The notes: generated from the letters alone by a model not told the origin. 63,817 bases of DNA from Hyphomicrobiales bacterium (GCA_017305935.1 JAFKJU010000034.1:1-63817), one strand, 5' to 3'; shown: positions 24,344-34,609, numbered from the stretch's first letter. Made by a program: numbers and translations.

Positions 24344-25465
24344 TTACAAGATCGGCTGGTGGCCGTCGTTTTCGCCGAAAGCCTGTTCGCGATACAGGCC
24401 GAGCGCCCGCATGACCGGCAGATCCGACAGGCAGAACAGGCACGCGTCGTCGCGGTCGGAACCGTTGACATGCTCGTGCCAGGCCCAGGAGGGCACGCAG
24501 AAGATATCGTGCTCGGCCCAGTCGTAACGCTTGCCGTCGATGATCGAATAGCCGCTGCCCTTGGCGACGTGATAAAGGCCGCTGCCGGTGTGGCGATGCG
24601 CCTTGGTGTGCTCGCCGGGGCGCAGCATCTGCATGCTGGCGCCCATGGTCTGCATCACGGGGCCCTGCGTCACCGGATTGACGTATTCCATCAGCACGCC
24701 GTCATAGGGCGAGCCGTCGGTGCAGCTGGCATATTTGAGAAGCGACTCGTAGGTCGGCAGCCATTCGTATTTGAACATCGGGCTGTAGGCCTTGCTCCAG
24801 CTCTGGCCCATCGGCTTCAGGCCGGGGTTGCCCCAGGTCTTGGTCATGTCGTCGACTTCGTAGCCGACGGCCTGGCTCATGTCCGGATGCACCTCGTAGA
24901 AATTCGCCTCCATCGCGTTGACGAAGGGAATGTCGAGGCCGTCCTGCCAGATGCAGGGGGCGCCGCTCGCCTCGACGCCGTGCTCGTGCCAGGTGCCGTT
25001 CGGGGTCAGCACGAAGTCGTTGGCGCCGAGCGTCATCTTGTGGCCGTCGACCACGGTATAGGCGCCCGAACCTTCCATGATGAAGCGGATGGCGGAGGCC
25101 GAATGGCGATGCGCCCCCGCCACTTCGCCGGGGTTCATCACCTGCAGGCCGGCATAGAGCCAGCCGACGGCGGCGGCAACGTCGCTGCGGCCGGGATTGT
25201 TGAGATAGATCACCCGGCGGCCCGCCTTTTCCGGCGTCACCAGCTCGACGGAGCGCAGCACATGCTCGCGCAGCTCCTTGTAGCGCCAGACCACCGGCAC
25301 GGATTGCGATTTCGGCTGCCATGGCTCGATCTTGTTGGCGACCGTCCAGAGGGCGCCGGCCTTGTAGCGATCCAGATCTTCATAATAGGCCAGAAGCTCG
25401 GGCGTATCCTCGACATTGGCTCGCCCGGCGACGTCCTCGCGGTGGTTCTCACGCTGAATTGCCAT
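24344..25465 (-). CDS. Gentisate 1,2-dioxygenase-like bicupin
   Basis: 373 residues, two cupin barrels. N-terminal cupin: HRH at 119-121 and WHEH at 159-162; C-terminal cupin: HRH at 290-292 and WHEH at 329-332. Gentisate and 1-hydroxy-2-naphthoate dioxygenases of this family hold one Fe(II) in the N-terminal cupin, with the C-terminal site usually degenerate; here both look complete. Reaction expected: oxygen-dependent cleavage between the carboxyl- and hydroxyl-bearing carbons of a gentisate-like ring. ATG at 25465 with GGGAGAG; first gene of its operon, divergent from the GntR gene. Confidence 0.87.
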   Translation of the reverse strand: MAIQRENHREDVAGRANVEDTPELLAYYEDLDRYKAGALWTVANKIEPWQPKSQSVPVVWRYKELREHVLRSVELVTPEKAGRRVIYLNNPGRSDVAAAVGWLYAGLQVMNPGEVAGAHRHSASAIRFIMEGSGAYTVVDGHKMTLGANDFVLTPNGTWHEHGVEASGAPCIWQDGLDIPFVNAMEANFYEVHPDMSQAVGYEVDDMTKTWGNPGLKPMGQSWSKAYSPMFKYEWLPTYESLLKYASCTDGSPYDGVLMEYVNPVTQGPVMQTMGASMQMLRPGEHTKAHRHTGSGLYHVAKGSGYSIIDGKRYDWAEHDIFCVPSWAWHEHVNGSDRDDACLFCLSDLPVMRALGLYREQAFGENDGHQPIL

Positions 25466-25514
25466 GGGTCTCTCCCTGTCCATCGTTTGAGTGGCGGCAG
25501 AATGGAGCAGTCTT

Positions 25515-25545
25515 CTTTCGAAAGCAATATGGATTTTCGAAAATT
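25515..25545. promoter_or_regulatory. Two palindromes in the gentisate-type/GntR divergent promoter
   Basis: CTTTCGAAAG (25515-25524) and GGATTTTCGAAAATT (25531-25545) lie close together in the 137-base intergenic region; the second is identical to 22653-22667. Both share the core TTTCGAAA. For the GntR gene, TTTGCC and GATAAT with a 17-base gap could be the promoter, placing the palindromes just upstream. A GntR/FCD dimer binding paired sites is likely. Confidence 0.55.
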
Positions 25546-25602
25546 TTTGCATTTGCCGAAAGATATCTCCGTGCGATAATGATCGCGTGAAAGGGATCAT
25601 TC

Positions 25603-26289
25603 ATGACACTTGCGGAAAAAGCCTATGTGGACCTGCGCCATGACATCATTCGCGGCGTGCTGGCGCCCGGCCGGCCGCTTCGGCTCGCCGATCTCAGCGA
25701 GCGTTACGGCATGGGCTTCTCACCGCTGCGCGAGGCGCTGAACCGGCTGCAGGCGGAACGGCTGGTGACGGCGGAATCGCTGCGCGGCTTTCGCGTGGCG
25801 CCGCTGTCGCTCGACGAACTGCACGACACGGTGTCGTTGCGCATCCTGATCGAGACCAGGGCGCTACGCGCCGCCATCGCCGAGGGCGACGACGCCTGGG
25901 CCGCCGGCATCGTCTCGGCGCTCTATGCCTTGAAACTGCAGGCGGGGCGAAGCGGGCCGGATGCGGATATCTGGGCGCTGGAGGCGCGCCATCACGCCTT
26001 CCACCTGTCGCTGCTTGCGGCTTGCAATTCCCCCTGGACACTGGAATTCGTCGAGCGTCTCTACGCCGCCACCGAGCGTTACCGCATTCCGGTGCTGCTG
26101 GACGCCGGTCTTGCGGCCGGACGCGACGTGCAGGCCGAACACAGTGCGCTGGCCGACGCCACGCTCGACCGCGACGCCGACAGGGCCGCCGCACTGCTGG
26201 AAGCGCATTACCTGCACACCGTCGAGGCGCTGACCGCGGCCATGCGTCCCGAAGCCACGGAAGCCGTGCGGGCGCGGGCGGCCAAGTAA
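25603..26289 (+). CDS. GntR-family regulator, FCD type
   Basis: 228 residues: winged helix-turn-helix (about 5-70; LRHDIIRGVLAPGRPLRLAD, SERYGMGFSPLREALNRL) and an all-helical FCD ligand domain (about 80-215) with the metal-ligand His pattern EARHHAFH and EHSALADA. Divergent from the dioxygenase operon and preceded by two palindromes, so it most likely represses the ring-cleavage genes until the aromatic acid or an intermediate binds. Followed by a strong terminator. Confidence 0.92.
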   Translation: MTLAEKAYVDLRHDIIRGVLAPGRPLRLADLSERYGMGFSPLREALNRLQAERLVTAESLRGFRVAPLSLDELHDTVSLRILIETRALRAAIAEGDDAWAAGIVSALYALKLQAGRSGPDADIWALEARHHAFHLSLLAACNSPWTLEFVERLYAATERYRIPVLLDAGLAAGRDVQAEHSALADATLDRDADRAAALLEAHYLHTVEALTAAMRPEATEAVRARAAK

Positions 26290-26303
26290 CAGGTCCGGAA
26301 ACG

Positions 26304-26336
26304 AAAACGCCGGAGCTTTTGGCTCCGGCGTTTTCT
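26304..26336. terminator. Bidirectional intrinsic terminator
   Basis: Stem ACGCCGGAGC / GCTCCGGCGT (10 bp, extended by AAA/TTT) with a five-base loop and T runs on both strands; it ends the GntR gene on the plus strand. Confidence 0.85.
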
Positions 26337-26345
26337 TTCGACTGG

Positions 26346-26452
26346 CTCTAAAGCGCGTCGCGATCTTTCAGATTCGCTTTTGCTCTTTGATCGTTGATTT
26401 TTCGCATGTCGTTGCCGCAAAACCGCGGCGCACTTTTATGCGACATGCTCTA
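26346..26452. repeat. Rhizobial intergenic repeat (palindromic mosaic type)
   Basis: About 107 bases bounded by GCTCTA motifs, starting CTCTAAAGCGCGTCGCGATC and ending with GCATGTCG (26404-26411) and CGACATGC (26441-26448), an 8-base inverted repeat. I recognise this sequence family from intergenic regions of Rhizobium genomes; it is not coding. It fills the gap between the GntR terminator and the binding-protein gene. Confidence 0.6.
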
Positions 26453-26457
26453 TCCGC

Positions 26458-27561
26458 TTATTCGGCGGAGACGATCTTGCCGTTTTCCCACTTGAACAGC
26501 GAGAAGCTCTGCGAGGTCAGGTCGCCGTTTTCGCCATAGGTCAGCTTGCCGATGGCGGTCGGGATGGCGTCGCCGGACTTCAGCGCCGTGGCGACGGCGG
26601 CCGAATCTTCCGCGCCCGCCTTTTCGATGCCGGCCTTGAGAACTTCGACGGCGGCATAGGCGTTGAGCGTGAAGGCTTCCGGCGGGATGCCCTTTTCGGC
26701 CAGGACCTTGACGGCGGCCTGGGAGTCCGGGCTCTTCAGCGCGTCGGAGGCGTTGGTGAACAGCGTGCCGGCAGCGGCTTCGTTGCCGATCGCCCAGAAT
26801 TCGGTGTTGGACAGGCCTTCGCCGCCGATGATCTGGGCGTTGACCGAGAGATCCTTCAGCTGACGGGCCAGCAGGCCGCCTTCCGGATGATAACCGCCGA
26901 AATAGATGACTTCGACGCCTTGCGACTTCAGGCGGGTGATCAGCGCCGAGAAGTCCTTGTCGCCGGGATTGACGGTGTCATAGAGCACTTCGTTGACGCC
27001 GCCGGCGTTCAGCGCCGCCTTGAAGGCATCGGCGAGGCCCTTGCCATAGGCGCCCTTGTCATGGATGACGGCGACCTTCTTGTCCTTCGCCTTCGACAGC
27101 ACGTAGGCGGCGGCGACTTCGGCCTGCTGGTCGTCACGGCCGCAGGTGCGCAGGATGTTGGCAAGGCCGCGCGCGGTCAGTTCCGGGGCGGTGGCGGTCG
27201 GGGTGACCATCAGCACGCCATTTTCGGCAAACACTTCCGAAGCCGGGATGGCGACGCCGGAGGTCACCGGGCCGACGACGAAATGGATGCCTTCGCCGAC
27301 GATCTGGTTGGCGGCGGAGACGCCCTGCTTCGGCTCGCCGGCATCGTCGGCCAGCTTCAGCACGATCTTCTCGCCCTTGATGCCGCCGTTCTTGTTGATC
27401 TCGTCGACGGCGGCCTGGGCGCCGTTCTTGACCTGATCGCCATAGGCGGCGACCGGGCCGGTCAGCGGCGCCACGAGGCCGATGACGATATCCGCATGGG
27501 CGAGCGGCGCGAAGACGAGCGAGGCGGCAAGCGTTGCGCCTGCGAAAATCTGCTTCTTCAT
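26458..27561 (-). CDS. Branched-chain amino acid-type ABC substrate-binding protein (LivK/BraC family)
   Basis: 367 residues with signal peptide ([20 protein letters not shown], cleavage at AHA-DI) and the type I periplasmic-binding fold: [56 protein letters not shown]. Likely a high-affinity binder of branched-chain or related amino acids. No permease or ATPase genes are adjacent, so it works with components encoded elsewhere. ATG has AGGAGAAC upstream. Confidence 0.92.
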   Translation of the reverse strand: MKKQIFAGATLAASLVFAPLAHADIVIGLVAPLTGPVAAYGDQVKNGAQAAVDEINKNGGIKGEKIVLKLADDAGEPKQGVSAANQIVGEGIHFVVGPVTSGVAIPASEVFAENGVLMVTPTATAPELTARGLANILRTCGRDDQQAEVAAAYVLSKAKDKKVAVIHDKGAYGKGLADAFKAALNAGGVNEVLYDTVNPGDKDFSALITRLKSQGVEVIYFGGYHPEGGLLARQLKDLSVNAQIIGGEGLSNTEFWAIGNEAAAGTLFTNASDALKSPDSQAAVKVLAEKGIPPEAFTLNAYAAVEVLKAGIEKAGAEDSAAVATALKSGDAIPTAIGKLTYGENGDLTSQSFSLFKWENGKIVSAE

Positions 27562-27868
27562 GGTGTTCTCCTGAAATGAGCGTATCGCGAACCGCCATCC
27601 AAAGACCGTCGCCGGAAGCGGGACGGCCCGATCGGTTCCTCCCGCCGGGCTCGATCACTTTCGTGCGCAAGCGGCCGACAGGCATGGGACGGATTACGAA
27701 ATGGCGCCTGACGGCGCAACAAAATAATGCAGATGCCTAAAATACGGGCGGGAATGACGCGCTGATGCACCCGCTTCGGCAGCAAGTGGGAAATATGATC
27801 GAAGTCAATTTTTGTCGTCGTGCGGAATGCTAGACGGTTTACCGTATACGCCTTTCGGGAGGATATTC
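27562..27868. other. 307-base divergent intergenic region
   Basis: Lies between the LivK-like gene (minus) and the LysE gene (plus). It must hold both promoters. I see no convincing open reading frame, RNA gene or strong dyad in it. Confidence 0.5.
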
Positions 27869-28423
27869 ATGTTCGCCTTCATCGCCGCCAGCGCCGCCAT
27901 TCTCCTGACCCCCGGGCCGACCAACACGCTGCTGGCCGCCGGCGGCGCGACGTTGCCGCTGCGCAAGGCGTTTCTGCTGCCGCTCGCCGAGGCGCTCGGC
28001 TATGGGCTCGCCGTCAGCGGTTTCTTCCTGATGGCGCGAGGATTGCAGGATCGGCCGGAAGCCTTTGTCGCCGTCAAGCTGGCGGCGGCGGCCTGGCTGG
28101 TTTATGCCGCCGTGACATTGTGGCGCACGCGGCTGGACGCCGGCGGGCATCCGCCTCGCCTTGCCTTCGGCCGGGTGCTGGCGACGACGCTGGTCAATCC
28201 CAAGGCGCTGCTGGTCGGCGTCGTCTTCATCCCGCAACAGCCGTTTTCCGGCGCGCTCGCCTGGATCGGCGCCTATGCCGGCCTCTCCATTCTCGCCGGT
28301 ATCGGCTGGGTGTTTCTCGGCTCGCTGCTGCCCGGGCGGCTGCAACGGCATTCCTACAAAGGCGCGGCGCTCGTGCTCACCGGCTTTTCGCTGGCCGCCG
28401 TGGCCAGCGCCGTTGCAAGCTGA
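27869..28423 (+). CDS. LysE-family translocator
   Basis: 184 residues, five to six transmembrane helices. The family start is MFAFIAASAAILLTPGPTNT, with the P-G-P-x-N/T motif of LysE/RhtB exporters. These proteins export amino acids or derivatives by proton-motive force. ATG at 27869 has GGGAGG upstream; in-frame extension to a TTG at 27812 adds no domain. Single gene. Confidence 0.88.
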   Translation: MFAFIAASAAILLTPGPTNTLLAAGGATLPLRKAFLLPLAEALGYGLAVSGFFLMARGLQDRPEAFVAVKLAAAAWLVYAAVTLWRTRLDAGGHPPRLAFGRVLATTLVNPKALLVGVVFIPQQPFSGALAWIGAYAGLSILAGIGWVFLGSLLPGRLQRHSYKGAALVLTGFSLAAVASAVAS

Positions 28424-28430
28424 TGCCATT

Positions 28431-28448
28431 TTGTTGGACGTCCAGCAA
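28431..28448. promoter_or_regulatory. Near-perfect 18-base palindrome TTGTTGGACGTCCAGCAA
   Basis: One mismatch between arms. It lies just before TTGACA (28453-28458 region) ahead of the nitronate monooxygenase-TetR transcript. The same element with two changes occurs at 51334-51352 before the enoyl-CoA hydratase gene. Candidate operator of the TetR protein encoded at 29585. Confidence 0.55.
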
Positions 28449-28457
28449 AAACCTTGA

Positions 28458-29537
<1,080 letters not shown>

Positions 29538-29584
29538 CGCCGTTCGGCTGCGGCCCGCAAATGCGACGAAACCGAGGGTGACCC

Positions 29585-30217
29585 ATGCGCAATCCTGAAA
29601 AGAAATCGCGCATCAAGATGGAGCGGCGCGAGGATCTGATCCAGGGCACGATCCGCTCGATCGCGGCCATCGGCTACAGCGACGCCACCATCAACACCAT
29701 CTGCGAGGCCGCCGGCCTGTCGCGCGGCCTGATCGGCTATTATTTCAAGGGCAAGGACGAACTGCTGATCGAGGCCTATCGCTATCTTGTCGCCCAGGCG
29801 AACGAGGATGCGCGCCGCTCCGTCGAAGGCGCGGGATCGGACCCGATGCAGCGGCTGCTGGCCGCCACCCACATGTATTTCCGCCGCATCAAGGAGGAGC
29901 ATGAGGAATCGCTGGTGACGCTGGCCTGCCTCGGCGTCGCCCCGTGGAACGCGCCGATGGGCGAGCTGACCCGCACCCTCTGGCGCAAATATCGCGGCTG
30001 GATCGAAAAGATGATCGCCGCCGCCGCCACTGAGCGCAATCTCGACATCGACGCCCGCAAGGCAGCGATCACCTATGTCCATATGGGCGACGGCTTGTGG
30101 ATCGGCTGGCTGCTCGACCCCGAGGCCTATACGCTCGACGAGGCCGAAGGCATCCTGCGCGACTGGCTGCTCGATCTCTTCGGTGAGAGGCCGGCGGCCC
30201 CTCCCCCCGCGGCATGA
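29585..30217 (+). CDS. TetR-family regulator (BetI-like)
   Basis: 210 residues. N-terminal helix-turn-helix: REDLIQGTIRSIAAIGYSDA, then EAAGLSRGLIGYYFKGKDELL. The C-terminal domain resembles the BetI-type ligand domain (TLACLGVAPWNAPM). Ends with a proline-rich tail. It is the second gene after the nitronate monooxygenase gene and probably autoregulates through the palindrome at 28431. Similarity to BetI is by helix-turn-helix pattern only; choline response is not shown. Confidence 0.88.
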   Translation: MRNPEKKSRIKMERREDLIQGTIRSIAAIGYSDATINTICEAAGLSRGLIGYYFKGKDELLIEAYRYLVAQANEDARRSVEGAGSDPMQRLLAATHMYFRRIKEEHEESLVTLACLGVAPWNAPMGELTRTLWRKYRGWIEKMIAAAATERNLDIDARKAAITYVHMGDGLWIGWLLDPEAYTLDEAEGILRDWLLDLFGERPAAPPPAA

Positions 30218-30455
30218 TCCCGCGACAGGTTTTCCCGCTGCACGGATGACGACTGCAGGCACCGCGCAAGCTTTGGCGATCCAGGCTTCGAGAACGCGAT
30301 TTTGCGCCCGAAATCCGCTCGTTCCGACGCTGGGACCCCGCTTTTCAAGGGATTTTATCAAATATTAATTCAAATGCCGCAGCCTCGGTTGTGCCGGATT
30401 TCCAGTCCGCACGTCAGAAACCGTCGCCGCTGCCCCGGCGAAACAGGACCGAACC

Positions 30456-32684
30456 ATGGCCACCACGTCCGCCGCGCGCCCAAAATCGTCGATATCCCTG
30501 GCCGTCAAGCTGCTCTCCGTCAGCGCGCTTGCCATCGCCTGCTTTCTGGCGCTGACCTTCGTCGTGGTCATCTTCGAAGTGCGCGACAGCACGGTTGCGC
30601 TGACCCTCAAGCGCGCCGAAGCGGAAGCACAGGCGACCGCCGGTACGATCAGCGGCAAGATCGACAACCTCTCGGGCGCGACGGCGAGCTTTGCCGGCAC
30701 GATCGAGAACGGATTGCGGGAAAAACGGCTGGACCGGGCCGCGATCACCACCATGTTGCCGGCTATGGTCGAAAAATTCGATCTCGTCTTCGGCGCCTGG
30801 GTGATCGGTGTCGAGGCCGGTATCGACGACTCCAAGGCCCCGTTGGACAGTGTCGCCGAAGGCACGAACGTGAAAGGCGACTTCACGCCCTACTGGATCA
30901 GGGGCGCAAACGGCCTGCAATTGCTCCGTCCGCCGGAGATCAATCGCAACGAAGATTATTACCGCCTGCCGGCGACGACGCTGAAGGGCGCGGGCACCGA
31001 GCCTTACGGCGAGGAGACTGCCGAAAATGCACTGATGATGAGCATTTCCCAGCCGATCGTGGTGGACGGCCGGCTCAAGGGCGTTGCCGGGCTCGACATC
31101 GGCCTCAATGCGCTTGCGGATGCGCTGAAGTCCGAACGGCCGTTCGGCGAAGGCCGCGTCTATCTGCTTTCCGGAATGGGAAAATGGCTGGCGGCGCCGG
31201 CCAAGGACCAGGTCATGACTGCGTATGCGGCGGAAGGCGCCGACGAGGTGAAGTCCGCGCTGGCCAATGGCCAGACCGTCACCCTTGATAACGTCGTCGG
31301 CGTTGATGGCGGCACGGTCTACCGCGTCGTCTATCCCTTCGATTTGCCCGGCCTCAATGCGCGCTGGGCAGTCGCGGTCGACGTTCCCGCCGCGGTGGTT
31401 TCGTCCGCCGTCAACGCGCAGACGAAAATTCTGGTGATCGGCGGCATCTTCATTCTTGCAGCGGTGATCGGCTCGCTGCTGCTGGCGGTGCGCACGTTCG
31501 TGCAGCGGCCGATGGCCTCGCTGCTGTCCGATGTCGACCGCATTTCCGGCGGCCATCTGGAACAGCCGGTGGCCGGCCGTGAGCGTGGCGACGAGATCGG
31601 CAAGGTCGCGGTGGCGCTCGAAGCCTTCCGCCATCGCCTCGCCGATGGCCGGGCGCTGGAGGCCGCCAGCGCCGAGCAGCGCCAGCTTTCCGAAAGCGAA
31701 CGCCGCCAGACCGAGGCCGAACGCGCCCTTGCCGCCGAAGAGCAGCGCAAGGTGGTCGAGGCGCTGGGCCACGGGCTTGCCAATCTGGCCAAGGGGGACC
31801 TCACCTGTCGCATCACCGAGGCCTTCCCGGCCTCCTATCTGGCGCTGCGCGACAATTTCAACGCGACGATGGACAGCCTCGAAGGCACCATCATGCAGCT
31901 CAACCACACCGTCCATTCGCTGAATGCCGGCATCGGCGAGATCAGCCGCAGTTCCGACAACCTGTCGCGCCGCACCGAGCAGCAGGCCGCAAGCCTGGAA
32001 GAAACCGCCGCCGCGATGAACGAGATCGCCGAGCAGATGCACACCAGCACCCGAAACGCCGGCAATGCCGCCGCCAAGGTCACCGAGGCCTGCACCGATG
32101 CCGACCGTTCCAACACGGTGGTGCGCAAGGCGATCACCGCCATGGAAGGCATCGAGGACTCCTCCGAAAAGGTCACCCGGATCATCGGCGTCATCGACGA
32201 AATCGCCTTCCAGACCAACCTCTTGGCGCTGAATGCCGGCGTCGAGGCCGCGCGCGCCGGGGAAGCCGGCAAGGGTTTTGCCGTCGTGGCGCAGGAAGTG
32301 CGCGAACTGGCGCAACGCTCCGCGCAGGCGGCCAAGGAGATCAAGGCGCTGATTTCCGCCTCCAGCACCCAGGTTCAGGAAGGCGTCAGCCTCGTTGCCG
32401 AGACCGGCAGCGCGCTGACGCGAATTTCCGAGCAGGTTCTGTCGATCAACAAGCTGATCCAGGACATTTCCGCCTCCTCGCGCGAGCAGTCGGCGGGCCT
32501 TCAGGAAATCAACGTCGCCGTCAACAACATGGACCAGGTGACACAGCAGAACGCCGCTATGGTCGAGGAAACCACCGCCGCCGCCAACCTGTTGAACGAC
32601 GAGGCCAATACGTTGCGCGACATGGTGATGCGCTTCAGGGTCAGCCGTCAGAGCGAAGCGCCGCGCCGCCGCGCTGCTGCCTGA
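30456..32684 (+). CDS. Methyl-accepting chemotaxis protein
   Basis: 742 residues: TM1 about 12-37, a periplasmic Cache-like sensor domain (about 45-315), TM2 about 322-345, HAMP (about 346-400) and a signalling domain with the hairpin tip around 595-630 (EAARAGEAGKGFAVVAQEVR, QRSAQAAKEI). RTEQQAASLEETAAAMNEI marks the first methylation helix. It relays small-molecule binding to CheA/CheW. No C-terminal CheR-binding pentapeptide: it ends in an Arg-Ala tail. Ligand unknown. Confidence 0.93.
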   Translation: MATTSAARPKSSISLAVKLLSVSALAIACFLALTFVVVIFEVRDSTVALTLKRAEAEAQATAGTISGKIDNLSGATASFAGTIENGLREKRLDRAAITTMLPAMVEKFDLVFGAWVIGVEAGIDDSKAPLDSVAEGTNVKGDFTPYWIRGANGLQLLRPPEINRNEDYYRLPATTLKGAGTEPYGEETAENALMMSISQPIVVDGRLKGVAGLDIGLNALADALKSERPFGEGRVYLLSGMGKWLAAPAKDQVMTAYAAEGADEVKSALANGQTVTLDNVVGVDGGTVYRVVYPFDLPGLNARWAVAVDVPAAVVSSAVNAQTKILVIGGIFILAAVIGSLLLAVRTFVQRPMASLLSDVDRISGGHLEQPVAGRERGDEIGKVAVALEAFRHRLADGRALEAASAEQRQLSESERRQTEAERALAAEEQRKVVEALGHGLANLAKGDLTCRITEAFPASYLALRDNFNATMDSLEGTIMQLNHTVHSLNAGIGEISRSSDNLSRRTEQQAASLEETAAAMNEIAEQMHTSTRNAGNAAAKVTEACTDADRSNTVVRKAITAMEGIEDSSEKVTRIIGVIDEIAFQTNLLALNAGVEAARAGEAGKGFAVVAQEVRELAQRSAQAAKEIKALISASSTQVQEGVSLVAETGSALTRISEQVLSINKLIQDISASSREQSAGLQEINVAVNNMDQVTQQNAAMVEETTAAANLLNDEANTLRDMVMRFRVSRQSEAPRRRAAA

Positions 32685-32687
32685 CGA

Positions 32688-33128
32688 TCAGCCCCTTTCC
32701 GGGCCGATCAGCGCCAGCGTGCGCGGGTCGGTCTCGCCGCCGCAGAAACGCTGCAGCGCCTTTTCGAACAGCGAGCCCGGCGGACTCACTGCCGCAAACA
32801 GTGTCATCGATGAGCGGAACTTCAGGTCGTCAGGCGCGCCAAGAATATCGAGCGCGCTGCCCTGCCGATGCGACAGCATCGCCTGCGTCACCTCGCGAAG
32901 GCGGTGGCCGAGGATGTCATGGCGCAGATAGGCTTCGGCCTCCGCACGGGAGCGCAGCGCATAACGCCTGGCCGTCGGCGAGGAGCCAAGCCCGTCCATC
33001 TGCGGAAAGATGAACCACATCCAATGGGTTTCCTTGGCGCCCGCCTGCAGTTCCTTCAGCGCGCGACGATAGACGCCGCCATCCTGGGCGACGATAAAAC
33101 GGTCGAGATCGATCTGGGCCATCGGCAT
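32688..33128 (-). CDS. DUF1810 family protein
   Basis: 146 residues with the DUF1810 hallmarks: DLDRFIVAQDGGVYRRALKE, K-x-x-HWMWFIFPQM-G-L, TARRYALRSRAEAEAYL and HPLG-like HRLREV. Calpastatin-like in older annotation; function unknown. Two close ATG codons (33128, 33122); the first has GATGGAAAC upstream. Its stop is three bases from the chemoreceptor stop (convergent). Confidence 0.88.
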   Translation of the reverse strand: MPMAQIDLDRFIVAQDGGVYRRALKELQAGAKETHWMWFIFPQMDGLGSSPTARRYALRSRAEAEAYLRHDILGHRLREVTQAMLSHRQGSALDILGAPDDLKFRSSMTLFAAVSPPGSLFEKALQRFCGGETDPRTLALIGPERG

Positions 33129-33367
33129 GTTTCCATCTGTCTGCGGCGACCGCCGCGCTTTGAGAAATGCATTCGCGCCCCCAGAAAACGGCCGAGGCGC
33201 GCTTTGGTTGTCGATTTCCTGCCACAAACACCGTGACCGGAGGATGACATCGGCAAACGACTTCCTACATAAAGGCGGAAAACCAACAGACGGAACACGC
33301 CGGCAGCCGATATTCTCTTTCGATCCGAAGCACGTCCCCGCGTGTCCCGTCCGCAAACGGAGACCAT

Positions 33368-34288
33368 ATGAGCCGAGACCCATACGAGCTGCTGGGCGTC
33401 AAGCGGGATGCGACCCAGAAAGAGATCCAGAGCGCCTATCGCAAGCTGGCCAAGAAACTGCATCCGGACCTTAATCCCGGAGACAAGGATGCCGAGCGCA
33501 AGTTCAAGGATATTTCCGCCGCCTATGGCATCGTCGGCGACGAGGACAAGCGCGGCCGCTTCGATCGCGGCGAGATCGACGCCACCGGCGCCGAGCAGGC
33601 GCCGCGCAATTTCTATCGCGATTATGCCGGCGCCGGCGCCCAGGGCAGCGCCTATCACAATGGCGGCGGCTTTGCCGATTTCGGTGAGGGCGACGATCTG
33701 TTCTCCAGCTTCTTCTCGCGCCGCGCCCGGGGTGGCGGCAGCGGCATGCAGATGCAGGGCCACGACCGGCATTTCAACATGGAGGTCGAGTTCCTCGACG
33801 CGCTGAACGGCGCGACGCGCACCGTTTCGCTCCCCGACGGCGCGACGCTGGAGGTCAAAATTCCCGCCGGCAGCAAGGACGGTCAGACCCTGCGCCTGAA
33901 GGGCAAGGGCGAGCCCGGCCTCAATGGCGGCCCGGCCGGCGACGCGCTGATCGACATCAAGGTCAAGCCGCACCCGCTCTATACCCGCGACGGCGATGAC
34001 ATTCGTTTCGACGTGCCGATCTCGCTGCGCGAGGCAGTGCTCGGCGGCAAGATCCGCGTGCCCGTTCCCGGCGGGGCGCTAAGCGTGACGCTGGCGCCGA
34101 ATTCCAACACCGGCAAGGTTTTGCGCCTCAAGGGCAAGGGCGCGCCCAACCGCTTCGGCGGCCATGGCGACGCCTATGTGACTCTGAAGATCGTGCTGCC
34201 GGACAAGCCGGATGCGGCGCTGACCGATTTCGTGCGCGACTGGACGGCGGGCGAGGCCCACAGCCCCCGCGAAACCCTGGGAGCCTGA
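33368..34288 (+). CDS. DnaJ-class co-chaperone without zinc finger (CbpA-like)
   Basis: 306 residues: J domain 1-70 with the HPD motif (KLHPDLNPGDKDAERKF), a Gly/Phe-rich linker (about 75-135) and two DnaJ C-terminal beta domains (about 140-290; LRLKGKGEPGLNGGPAGDAL and LRLKGKGAPNRFGGHGDAYV). The cysteine zinc-binding module of DnaJ is absent, as in CbpA. It stimulates DnaK ATPase in the cytosol. Followed three bases later by a CbpM-like modulator. Confidence 0.92.
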   Translation: MSRDPYELLGVKRDATQKEIQSAYRKLAKKLHPDLNPGDKDAERKFKDISAAYGIVGDEDKRGRFDRGEIDATGAEQAPRNFYRDYAGAGAQGSAYHNGGGFADFGEGDDLFSSFFSRRARGGGSGMQMQGHDRHFNMEVEFLDALNGATRTVSLPDGATLEVKIPAGSKDGQTLRLKGKGEPGLNGGPAGDALIDIKVKPHPLYTRDGDDIRFDVPISLREAVLGGKIRVPVPGGALSVTLAPNSNTGKVLRLKGKGAPNRFGGHGDAYVTLKIVLPDKPDAALTDFVRDWTAGEAHSPRETLGA

Positions 34289-34291
34289 GCC

Positions 34292-34609
34292 ATGGACGAA
34301 CAGGAATTTTACGGCCGCCTTCGCGTCGATGTTTCTGTGGTGAAAATCTGGATCGAGCAGGGCTGGCTGGTGCCGCGCCAGGCGGAAGGCCGCGCCGAAT
34401 TCACCGACATGGACGTCGCCCGCGCCGAACTGATCGGCGATCTCATCGACGGTATGGGCGTCAACGAGGCTGGCGTCGACGTGGTCATGGACCTGATCGA
34501 CCAGATCCACGGGCTGCGCGGCACGCTTTCCGATCTACGCCGGGCGCTTGGCGACCAGGACGAAGCCATTCAGATCAGCATTCTGCGCTCGATGGGTCGG
34601 CGGCGGTAA
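34292..34609 (+). CDS. CbpM-like chaperone modulator (MerR-like helix-turn-helix fold)
   Basis: 105 residues. The pattern W-I-E-Q-G-W-L-V-P, FTDMDVARAELIGDLIDGMG and EAGVDVVMDLIDQIHGL is that of CbpM, which binds the J domain of CbpA and blocks its action. Start codon three bases after the co-chaperone stop, so the two are co-translated, the same order as cbpAM in Escherichia coli. Confidence 0.85.
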   Translation: MDEQEFYGRLRVDVSVVKIWIEQGWLVPRQAEGRAEFTDMDVARAELIGDLIDGMGVNEAGVDVVMDLIDQIHGLRGTLSDLRRALGDQDEAIQISILRSMGRRR

